DNA from: Monodelphis domestica
Lineage: Eukaryota; Chordata; Mammalia; Didelphimorphia; Didelphidae
Length of the DNA: 64,000 nt
Assembly: GCF_027887165.1 (NCBI RefSeq)
Contig: NC_077234.1
Location: 169,048,388 to 169,112,387 of the forward strand
Direction: 5' to 3'
Shown here: piece after piece, positions 1-63,855 of the stretch
Position numbering within the stretch: the first letter of the stretch is position 1
Layout of the letters: each line of letters starts with the position of its first letter
Made by a program: the position numbers and the translations under genes
The notes under the pieces: model-generated
Told to the model about the DNA's origin: nothing
Databases searched by the model: none
Seen by the model: the letters and a program-made list of their open reading frames with translations, nothing else

Positions 1-75
1 GGGGTATTATGAATCATGTAACCATGGAAAAATATTCTACGTAAAAATTAAAAATATAAATAAATATACTCACAG
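1..75 (+). mobile_element. 3' end of an L1 LINE (tail only)
   Basis: The window opens with the last bases of an L1 3' UTR followed by an A-rich tail. The stretch at about 10-40 (atgtaaccatggaaaaata core) is the reverse complement of the left edge of the L1 near 63185-63215 in this same window, so this is the same L1 family in + orientation. The rest of the element lies outside the window. Confidence 0.7.
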
Positions 76-590
76 AAAAAAAAGAAATCTATTCATGAGC
101 ATTTTGAAAATTTGTCAATTTTACTGGGTTTTGGGGTGAGCTAGCAGCCTTGATAGGGGATGCGGTAGAAAACCAGGAAGTCTGACTCAGTACTTCCTAC
201 TCTGAACACCAGAGTGTGGTAGCCATCTATGAGTCTGAGTTCATTCTCTATCAGATCTCTAAACCTTACCCCATTTAGAACAATAACTATGTCAACTATC
301 CCTATCCTGTTCTGCCTCTCTCCTACCCTGGGTCTGTTGTAATTTCTAAGATTTCCTGTAAATTCATGCATCCATTTTTTGAGGCATTTCTTTGCTGTAT
401 CATAATCCCACACATCTTTTTCACCTTTCCTATAATCTACTGCATTTTAAAATTTTCAGTCTTTATTAAACTTAATTGTACACCTATGATATAAAATAAT
501 ACAGACTACTATCCAACGTAAATTTGGCTATTTATAGGTTCTCTTTAGGTTGTCTCAAATGTGTGTGTGAAGTTTGTATATACATACACA
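76..590. other. Unassigned intergenic DNA
   Basis: No gene or repeat family is recognised here. A 90-codon open frame on the minus strand (413 to 141) matches no family I know and lacks any supporting context, so I treat it as chance or as decayed repeat. A short alternating TA/CA tract lies at about 575-592. Confidence 0.4.
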
Positions 591-1143
591 CACCTCCACT
601 TCCTTTTCTCTATCTTAACTGTCCAGTCTGGCTTCTATGCTCACTGTTCAACCTAATGTGTTCTCCATAAAGTTACTAATGATCTCTTAATTGCTATTCT
701 AATACTCTTTTCTCAATCTGTTTCTTGACCTTCAATTACTGTTTTCATTTTTTTCATTTTTTTTAGTTTTAAAAACATTATTTTATTTGGTCATTTTCAT
801 ACATTGTTCATTGGAAACAGATCATTTTCCTTTCCTCCCCCCCGCCCCCCACCCCTTCCCTAGCCGACGGGTGATTCCTCTGGGTATCACATGTGTCCTT
901 GCTCTGAACCCATTTCCTTGTTGTTGGTATTTGCATTAGGGCGCTCATTTAGTGTCTCTCCTCAATCATGTCCCCTCAACTTCTGTAGTCAAGCAGATGC
1001 TTTTCCTTGGTGTTTTTACTCCCTCAGTTTGTCCTCTGCTTGAGGATAGTATTTTTTTTTCTCATAGATTGTTCTCGCAGAAATCTCATAGATTTCTCAC
1101 AGGTTGTTCAGGGACATTGTAAAGACATTACTGGAGAAGTCCA

Positions 1144-1795
1144 TTACGTTCTCTTGTACCACGTGTCAGTCTCTGTGTATGATGTTCTCCTGATTCTGCT
1201 CCTCTCGCTCTGCATCACTTCCTGGAGGTTGTTCCAATCTCCATGGAATTCTTCCACTTTATTATTCCTTTGAGCACAATAGTATTCCATCACCAACATA
1301 TACCACAATTTGTTCAGCCATTCTCCAATTGAAGGGCATCCCCTCATTTTCCAATTTTGGGCCACCACAAAGAGTGAAGCTATTAATATTCTTGTACAAG
1401 TCTTTTTCCTTATTATCTCTTTGGGGTACAAACCCAGCAGTGCTATGGTTGGATCAAAGGGCAGACAGTCTTTTATTGCCCTTTGGGCATAGTTCCAAAT
1501 TGCCCTCCAGAATGGTTGGATCAATTCACAACTCCACCAGCAATGCATTAATGTCCCTACTTTGCCACATCCCCTCCAGCATTCATTACTTTCCTTTGCT
1601 GTCATGTTGAACAATCTGCAAGGTGTGAGGTGATACCTGAGAGTTGTTTTGATTTGCATCTCTCTGATTATAAGAGATCTAGAACACTTTTTCATGTGCT
1701 TATTAATAGTCTTGATTTCTTTAACTGAAAATTGCCTATTCATGTCCCTTGCCCATTTTTCATTAGAGGTGAGGTCTCCCTTTTCATCTTGGATA
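1144..1795 (-). pseudogene. L1 ORF2 C-terminal segment
   Basis: The minus strand is open for 199 codons (1743 to 1144) and encodes the cysteine-containing C-terminal domain of L1 ORF2p, with [25 protein letters not shown] and YYCAQRNN recognisable. The frame also continues upstream to the internal junction near 1766. Being open over 200 codons suggests modest age, but the domain cannot act alone because the RT is absent. Confidence 0.8.
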
Positions 1796-1885
1796 CTGTC
1801 AATTTAGTTTTTTTCTTTCCTTTTTTTTAATTAGACTGACTAGTACTTTGTCAATTTTATTTGTTTTTTCGAAGTACCAGCTAGT

Positions 1886-2580
1886 CCTCCACAATCTGTG
1901 TTGAATGCCCAGAGACTGGCCCAGGTTGCTTTCAAGGAATGCCCTTTGGAACAACACCTTTGCAGGCCCTGAGGTTTCTGTTCTTTCCAAAGACCCTGCT
2001 CTCTAAGTGGGGAGGGATCCTGGCCTCCCTGGGCTCTGAGGGCTTCTAATGGGATTAGGTTCAGCTGGTTTGGGCTGAATGAGCCCTGAAGCAAAAAACC
2101 TCCTCCTCCACAATCTGTGTTGAATGGCCGGAGACTGGCCCAGGTTGCTTTCAAGGTAAGCCCTTCAGAGTAACCCCTTCGCCGGCCCTGAGGTTTCTGT
2201 TCTTTCAGAAGCTCTGAGGGCTCCTGATGGGATTAAGTTCAGCTGGTGTGGGCCTAATGATCCCGAACCAAAAAAAACCCAAAAAACAAAAAAACTCCTC
2301 CTCTACAGTCTGTTTTGAATGGCCGGAGACTGGCCCAGGTTACTTTCAAGGTAAGCTCTTTGGAGTAACCCCTTTGCTGGCCCTGAGGTTTTTGTCCTTT
2401 CAGTAGCTCTGAGGGCTCCTGATGGGATTGGGTTCAGCTGGTGCCCTAAAGCTGGAAACTCCCTTGAGACTCAGATGGAAGGGCCCAGCCAGGGGGCTAC
2501 AGGCTTCCCCCTTCTCTCTATGTTTCCCTGCCATCTGTGTTGGGCACCCCGGAGACTGGCTCAGGTTGCTTTCAAGGTGA
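1886..2580 (-). repeat. Repeated units inside the L1 5' UTR
   Basis: A block beginning with an atctgtgttg core and running through gagactggc..caggtt.ctttcaagg recurs at about 1893, 2111, 2308 and 2532. Spacing is about 218, 197 and 224 bp. Each unit also repeats a ggccctgaggttt segment and, in three units, a gctctgaggg.t segment. The copies have diverged by scattered substitutions. They look like tandem 5' UTR monomers of the kind known in mouse L1; whether this marsupial family normally has them I cannot say from one copy. Confidence 0.7.
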
Positions 2581-2910
2581 GTCCTTCAGAATAGCCAGCC
2601 CTGAGGCCCTTTTGCTGGCCCTGAGGTTCCCTCTGCTGCCGTGGGCTCAGCACTCTGGGTTGGGGGGGATGGGTCCTGGGACCTTCCTTCTGCCTAACCC
2701 TTGGATCCGAGTGATCTAGGGTTCTGGCTTTTGGGGGGGCCAAACCTTTTGATCCAGGTCCAGGAGGGGGGTTCCCCAGGTCTGTCCTGTTGTTCAGCTT
2801 GAATTTCGGTGTCCTAGGAGCACTCAGTTTGCAATCAGTAAGGAAGGGTTTCCGAGGTCTGAACTTTCGCTGCTTCTAAGCCGCCATCTTGACCAGAAGT
2901 CCATTTTTTC

Positions 2911-3084
2911 TTTTTTAACTCTTACTCTCTGTCTTAGTAACAGCCTTATGGCAAGGGCTAGGCAATTGGAGTTAAAGAGGCTAGCATAGAGTCCCAGAGT
3001 TAGGAAGTGTCTAGGCCACATTTGAACCCAAGTCCTCCTGACTCCAGGCCTGGCTCTCTTTCCACTAAGGCAGCCAGCTGCCCC
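2911..3084 (-). mobile_element. tRNA-derived marsupial SINE
   Basis: Reads on the minus strand from ggggcagctgg near 3084 to a tail at about 2911-2920. The B-box-like segment gggttcaaatgtgg and the agccaggcctgg block match the other copies in this window (best full copy at 57340-57541). Confidence 0.75.
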
Positions 3085-3161
3085 AAATCATTCTTTTCTT
3101 AATACTCTCTTCACCCTAGGTTTTCTTGTCATTACTTTCTCCTGGTTCTCCTAATATTTAT

Positions 3162-3363
3162 TTTTAAATCCGTACCTTCCATTTTAAAATCAATACTGTG
3201 TATTTGGTTCTAAGGCAGAGGAGCAGTATGGGCTAGGCAATGGGGGTTAAGTGACTTGTGCAGGGTCACACAGCTAGGAAATGTCTGAGGCCAAATTTGA
3301 ACTCAGGACCTCTTTTCTCTGGGCCTGGCTCTCAATCCACTGAGCCAACCAGCTGCCCCCTGG
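3162..3363 (-). mobile_element. tRNA-derived marsupial SINE with target-site duplication
   Basis: A full-length copy of the same SINE, from the ggggcagctgg head at 3360 to the tail near 3165. It is flanked by a direct repeat tatttatttt at 3155-3164 and 3364-3373, which marks a clean insertion into the L2 element. Confidence 0.8.
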
Positions 3364-4479
3364 TATTTATTTTATTTAACTGACCACTTTTCTATCTCTT
3401 TTGCTGGATCTTTGCTCAGGTCATCCTCTGCTGGATCTTTAACATGCTATGGATGTCTCTCAGGGATCCAGACGTTCTTTTCTGCCTCTACACTATTAAT
3501 TCATTTGGTGATCTCATCCATTTCCAGGGATTCAATTATCTCTCTGCTAATGACTTTCAAATATACTTACCCAGGACAAATCTCTCTGCTAACCTCCAGC
3601 CTCTAATCTCCAATTGCCTACTGGGGACCTGAACTAAATGTGTATTAGACACCTTAAACTCAACATGTCCAAAATTAAACTCATTATCTTTCCCCTCAAA
3701 CCCTCCCCTCTTCTTAACTTCTTTATTATTGTCAAAAGTCACCCAAGATCACAACCTAGGTGTCACCTTCAACTCTTTGAGCTCCTTCATTCTATCATCT
3801 TTTGTCAAAACCCATAGATTTTATCTTTGTAAGAGCTCTCATATACATCCCTTTCTCTCCTTACCCACCAACCTGATGCAGGTCCTTACTATATACACCT
3901 GAACTACCACAATAACTGGCTGTTTAATCTGCCTAATACAATTTTCAGTTGAAGTCTATCCTCCACTCAACTGTCAAAGTGAACTTCCTAAAGCATGAGT
4001 CTGACCACTACTCAATAAATTCCCATGATTCTCTATTCACCTTCAGGAATAAATATAAATCTTCTGTTTGGCATTCAAATCCCTTTATAATCTCCTCCCA
4101 TCTCTATGCCCTCACTTCTAGTCTTACTCTACCTTAATCACCACCACCACTGGCCAACTTAACTCTGTGATGTGATCCAGTGATATGGCCTCTTTGCTGT
4201 TTCCTGCACAAGATATTCTATCTCCCAACTCTGGGCATTTTCACTGGCTGTCCTTCATGCTTTGTAATTTTCTCTGTAATCATCTCTACCTTCTGACTAA
4301 GTCCTGGCTAAAATCTCACCTTTCCCCATCTGCCCTAATTCTGATGCCTTTTCATGTATTTTACATTGTTGCAGGAACTATTCTTTGCCTTTCTTTGAAT
4401 CCCTAGTATTTAGTGCAGTGCCTGGCACATAACAGGCACTTCTTGTATATTGACCAACTGTACTTGTAGTTAGGAAGAA

Positions 4480-4800
4480 GAGCTATGTTTAGATTTTATT
4501 AGATGGAAAATCACTTCTGGTGGTTCTGAGCAACCTATAGTTGTGAGGATAAAATGAGAAGATACATGCAAAGTGTTTTGCAAACTTTAAAGGGCTATAT
4601 AAATGTTAGCTACCAAGATTTCCAAAGTTCCTTCCAGTTTTTTCTAAAGTTCTAGGATTCTTTTTATTTTACAGAAGAAATCAAGGATCTTAGAAGTTAA
4701 GTAAGTTTCCCCAAAGTCTCTTAGTTAGTCATGACAGAGCGGAGACTAAGATTCCTGCCTTTTTTCCACCATGCCATTAAGCCTCTCTAATATCTTCTAT
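4480..4800. mobile_element. MIR/CORE-type SINE remnants
   Basis: About 4530-4616 reads in + orientation as the 3' part of a MIR-type SINE (aaagtgttttgcaaacttta, then gctatataaatgttagcta). About 4660-4790 reads in minus orientation as a second, degraded copy (acagaagaaa.c.agg, then a short conserved core). Both are old. Confidence 0.5.
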
Positions 4801-4984
4801 TGGTGATTTAATGATTTGTAAGGTCTCGTGTCAGTTAATTGCTTTTCAACTCAATTCAATAAACATGCAATGTCTACTTTGGGCAGAATCTAGCTGTTGA
4901 GAGAATATAAAGAGAAAGCAAAAACCACAATAGTCTCTGACCAAATGGTATTTGCATTCTTATCATATAAACATAAATTCTATT

Positions 4985-5430
4985 CAGTAAACTGCAGGGG
5001 CTTCCTAAATGCCGCCAGGAGTAAGGTGAAAGGCTCAGTTTAACATTCAAAGCCCTTCATAATCTAGCCCACAAGACTCTCCACCTCTCAGCTCAGAACA
5101 TTTTTCTCTGGCAGTCCCCCATGCCTAGAACATTCCACTGACCTCTTATGTCTCAATTAAAATCCCGCTTTCTGAAAGAAGCCTTCTCTAACCCCACTTA
5201 ATTCCAGTACTTTCCTTCTTTTAATTACTTCCCATTTTCCTACATATAACTTGTTTTGTGTGTAAATATGTATATATATACATATGTAAAATAAAATGTG
5301 TTTGTATGTTAAAGATTTTAAGCTCCTTGATGACAGGAGCTGGCTTTTCCTTCTATGTAGCCCCAGAGCTTAGCACAAAGCTTGACAGAAAGTAGGCCCT
5401 TAATAATGTCGAATGAATTAATGACTTGCA
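4985..5430 (+). mobile_element. L2-type LINE 3' region
   Basis: The text follows the L2 3' UTR: cattcaaagcccttcataatc near 5050, ccccatgcctagaacattcc near 5117, aagccttctctaacccc near 5180, aagctccttgatgacaggagc near 5320, then gcttagcacaaagcttgac and a gaatgaatta end near 5420. It carries a TA/GT-rich tract at about 5265-5285. Confidence 0.55.
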
Positions 5431-5805
5431 GAAGCAGGCTTTGAATTGTGATCTTCTGATACAAGGGCCATACACCTTTTATTTTACAAAAGAGGCAACT
5501 AAAGCCTGCCTTGGTTCTCTGACACCAAAAGTCCGTGTTCTTCACGCACACAAATACAAACAAGTACAATCCCTTCATTTTGCAAATGGCAAGTCGTACC
5601 ATTTACACACATCTGCACACATCTACACCATCTTGATTTTGCATATGAGGTAACTGAGGCTCGCAGGGGCTCTCTCCCCGCTTTAGGAAAACGAGGTTTT
5701 AAGAACAGGGGGTTTTAAGGTTGTCCCATGGAAGTTCAGGGCCCGGTCGAGAGAAGCTTGGTTACTAGAATGAAGGGGAGGAGGATAGCCAGGAACAGTT
5801 CGACA

Positions 5806-5817
5806 CGCGCACGCGCG
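5806..5817 (+). promoter_or_regulatory. NRF1-like palindrome
   Basis: CGCGCACGCGCG fits the NRF1 consensus YGCGCAYGCGCR exactly. It sits within an alternating purine-pyrimidine run (about 5804-5821), so the match may partly reflect simple composition. It lies about 620 bp upstream of the TPP2 start codon. Confidence 0.45.
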
Positions 5818-6169
5818 CGCGAGTCTCCTAGAGGTCTTTCCTATTCTTTCCAGACTCCAGAGAAGGAATGAGGTTTCGGAACCGAAAACCAACGTCAAGG
5901 TTTTCGGGATGATGAAAGACAATACTAGCCAGAAGAGGGGTGACAGTAAGATTTGCCGAAAGTTAGTTTCCAGCCAAAGTTTTAGCTCACATCGAAGTCA
6001 TCCGCCCGGGCGTGTCAAAGGCTCTCCTTGGGCTGCATTTTTCCAGGCGACTACGTTCCCTGAAGTCCTCTAGGGTTTTGCTCGGGTCCCCAGGGCCATA
6101 GGTTCCAAACTAATCTACAATTCCCGGTCCCTCCTCCCCACCCTACTGTAGACATGGCAACGTTCCTCC

Positions 6170-6177
6170 TGACGTCA
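6170..6177. promoter_or_regulatory. Palindromic CRE (TGACGTCA)
   Basis: A perfect cAMP-response element, the binding site of CREB/ATF dimers, 267 bp upstream of the TPP2 start codon inside the CpG island. Confidence 0.65.
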
Positions 6178-6202
6178 TGCGCCGATGCGCGTCGCCCCTT
6201 GC

Positions 6203-6210
6203 TTACGTCA
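6203..6210 (+). promoter_or_regulatory. CRE-like site (TTACGTCA)
   Basis: A one-base variant of the CRE, starting 33 bp after the start of the perfect palindrome, or about three helical turns. Such paired sites are typical of CREB/ATF-responsive housekeeping promoters. Confidence 0.5.
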
Positions 6211-6219
6211 CTGCCGGCA

Positions 6220-6224
6220 ATTGG
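6220..6224 (-). promoter_or_regulatory. Inverted CCAAT box
   Basis: ATTGG on the + strand (CCAAT on the minus strand) within caattggct, 10 bp after the second CRE-like site. Spacing and orientation suit NF-Y acting with CREB/ATF. Confidence 0.55.
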
Positions 6225-6436
6225 CTAGTCCGGTGGGACGGTACCTCCCCTTGGCGGAGCCCGGACCTCGCTCTGAGTCGCGCGCGCCCCCGCATGGAAG
6301 GGACTGGCTGGCCAGCCGGGGGCCCCGGACTCCCCGCCTCTTCTCTCCGCCCCCATTCCCTGCTGCAGGGTGTCCTCGAGCTTCTCCGCGCGCCGCCTGG
6401 CAGTTTGCCTCGTCCTCGTCCTCGCGTCTCTCATCC

Positions 6437-61720
<55,284 letters not shown>

Positions 61721-61959
61721 GTAAGTTGATATATTTTGAACCATTATAAAATGTTTCTATTTTCTATTGTGTTGATTTATGGATTATTTAGTTGAATTAG
61801 TAGTATACAAAAACATGTAGTGTAAGAGTTAAAAATAAAAAGGTTGTACTAAACGTATAAAAATGTGGTCACTGAAATTATTACTCATGTCAGAATCACT
61901 TTATAACTACTTATAAAATAGAGGGGAAGAGTGAAAGTAAGGAAATGAGAGAGAGTAGA

Positions 61960-62460
61960 TAATTACTCCAGCCCAGTCCAAACCAGGCAGGGCTTCAGAG
62001 GCCCCAGCAAAAGGGGCCCAGAGTTAAATTAAACAAGGGTTCTGGCCACAAGACCTCCAAGACAAGGGGCCCCTGGGGAGGCTAGTACCTCCAGAAAAGC
62101 CAGGTAAGGGAATCAGCCTTTTTCACTCACCCAAATGATAGTTGAAGAGCAGTCCAAGGTCCCCAAGCCAGAGCTCCTTCAAGTTCAAGTTTGACAGAGA
62201 AAGATCTTGTCACAAGAAGTTTCTCCCACTTTTAAAGACCATTCCTTTCATCACTTCCTGTGCCTTCCTTCCACTTTATTTTTTAAATTTTTTATTTGCC
62301 AATTGCAGCTATAGCCTTGCTTAGGGCTGCCCAGGAGGTAGTCCATCAATTTTCTGATTCATCACCTACTATAGCACATTGGGTCACAAAACGCCCCATA
62401 CTTAAGGTTAAGTGGGGTATATATGCTTCTGGTGATTAAATCTAAAAATATGCAGGGTAG
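61960..62460. other. GC-richer block, possibly a decayed LTR
   Basis: The block is clearly richer in GC and in purine/pyrimidine clusters (aggccccagcaaaaggggcc, aaggggcccctggggaggct) than its surroundings and has sharp edges. It matches none of the LINE or SINE families here. A solitary LTR of an old endogenous retrovirus is one possibility, but I see no internal region and no clear ends. Confidence 0.25.
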
Positions 62461-62979
62461 AGTTAATCCCATCTTCACAGTAGCAACAGGTAGACTAGCC
62501 CCAAACTATTATCCCTACTTTATAAATTAGAGAACTGAACTCCCAGAAGTTTTAAGTGACTTGCTTATTATATTCACATAGCTAATAAATATCCTTTTTG
62601 TTCTACTTTATTGATGTCTTTTGTTTTTAATACCATATCTATTTGATGATATACCTTCCTGTACCCTGAATAGAATCTTCCTTTATCAAAAAGAATAATC
62701 GAGCAAAACTCTCCAGCACAGTGACTTTATATGACATCTTGGCACTAGAGTTAAGGAACTGGGATTTTATTGGTATAGAGAAGATGAGGAAACTCCCTTT
62801 ACTTTATCTGCCACATAAAATCTTAGGGTTTCATAACCTAGGTATGTATGTCAGAAGAACTTGAACTTGGATCTTCTATCTTCAAGGTCAGCTCTATGTC
62901 CACTATATCCCACTGCCTCTTACTTCTATTATAAAATACACTGAGTATTTTACCATATATGAGTTCTTCCTATCTGATC

Positions 62980-63134
62980 TTTTTTACACTACATTTCCAT
63001 TATTGGGTTCACTACATGTGAACAGTTTAGTAACTTTCTTATATAATATCAAATTGTTTTCCAGAATGGTTGTAGCCACTTAATAGCACCAGCATCATAG
63101 TTTTAGTGTATCTGTCTTCCTGTAGACTTTTCAA
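62980..63134 (-). mobile_element. Old L1 fragment, left part of a split element
   Basis: gggttcactacatgtgaaca, caaattgttttccagaatgg and ctgtagacttttcaatacta are the reverse of a diverged L1 ORF2 C-terminal region. The same kind of text seems to resume after the younger L1 at about 63856. Confidence 0.5.
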
Positions 63135-63855
63135 TACTATTTCCACTTTTTTAAAGCTCATTTATTTAATTAATTAGTTTAGAATATTTTTCCATGGTTA
63201 CATGAATCATATTCTTTCCCTCCCCTCCTCTCACCTCCCTCCCATAGCCAACAAGCAATTCCACTGGGTTTTACATGTGTCATTGATCCAAGACCTATTT
63301 CCCTATTATTAATATTTGCACTAGGGTGATCGTTTAGAGTCTACATCCCCAATCATATCCCCATTGAACCATGTGATCAAGCAGTTGTTTTTCTTCTGAA
63401 TTTCTACTCCCACAGTTCTTTCTCTGAATGTAGATAGTGTTCTTTCTCATAAGTCCCTCAGAATTGTCCTGGATCATTGCATTGCTGCTAGTAGAGAAGT
63501 CTATTACATTTGATTGTGCCACAGTGTATCTGTCTCGGTGTATAATGTTCTCCTGGTTCTGCTCCTCTCACTCTGCATCACTTCCTGGAGGTCATTCCAG
63601 TTAACATGGAATTCCTCCATTTCATTATTCCTTTTAACACAATAGTATTCCATCACCAGCAGATACCACAATTTGCTCAGCCATTCCCCAATAGAAGGGC
63701 ATCCCCTCATTTTCCAATTTTTTGCCACCACAAAGAGCGAGGCTATAAATATTTTTCTACAAGTCTTTTTCCTTATGATTTCTTTGGAGTATAAACCCAG
63801 CAGTGGAATGGCTGGATCAAAGGGCAGGCAGTCTTTTAATGCCCTCTGGGGACTA
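63135..63855 (-). mobile_element. L1 3' end, antisense, inserted in an older L1
   Basis: From a tail edge with attaa repeats (63155-63178) through the 3' UTR (ccatggttacatgaatcata, ccaacaagcaattccactgg) into the ORF2 C-terminus, which is open on the minus strand ([60 protein letters not shown]). It stops abruptly near 63855 (5' truncation). Short direct repeat actattt at both borders. Confidence 0.8.

Larger units (their letters stand above)
746..2905 (-). mobile_element. Internally deleted L1 with both ends kept
   Basis: Reading the minus strand, the element starts near 2904 with a GC-rich 5' UTR whose first bases contain caagatggcggc, a YY1-type motif also found at the start of primate L1. 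The 5' UTR runs to about 1885. The text then jumps to the ORF2 linker (WYFEKTNKID.VL.SLIKKK, about 1876-1800, then [13 protein letters not shown]) and jumps again near 1766 to the ORF2 C-terminus ([34 protein letters not shown], then CWRGCG..GTL.HCWWSC). It ends with the 3' UTR and a T-rich edge at about 746-760. ORF1, the endonuclease and the whole reverse-transcriptase domain are missing, so it is about 2.2 kb instead of about 6 kb. Confidence 0.8.
590..4470 (+). mobile_element. L2-type LINE, RT region to 3' end, split by later insertions
   Basis: About 620-745 resembles the L2 reverse-transcriptase coding region (SGF..ST....KVTNDL pattern). The text resumes after the inserted elements at about 3088, where a phrase like LGF..T.SWFS can be read, again after 3374 (AGS..), and runs through the C-terminal coding part into the 3' UTR. 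It ends with the typical L2 closing phrase (tgcctggcacataacaggca) near 4425. Intruders are an L1 at about 746-2904, a SINE at about 2911-3084 and a SINE at about 3162-3363. Heavily mutated, so old; the family call is by recall of L2 text, not alignment. Confidence 0.6.

Noticed and set aside
141-413. 90-codon minus-strand open frame near the window start
   Set aside because: No recognisable domain, no splice or promoter context, and it ends in ordinary intergenic DNA. Length alone is not evidence.
1310-1610. Open frames on the + strand opposite the L1 ORF2 segment
   Set aside because: They are antisense shadows of the L1 reading frame on the minus strand. The same shadow appears at 21575-21915 and 63606-63906.
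5318-5653. Overlapping open frames upstream of the CpG island
   Set aside because: They lie in L2 3' UTR-like and AT-rich sequence and resemble no protein.
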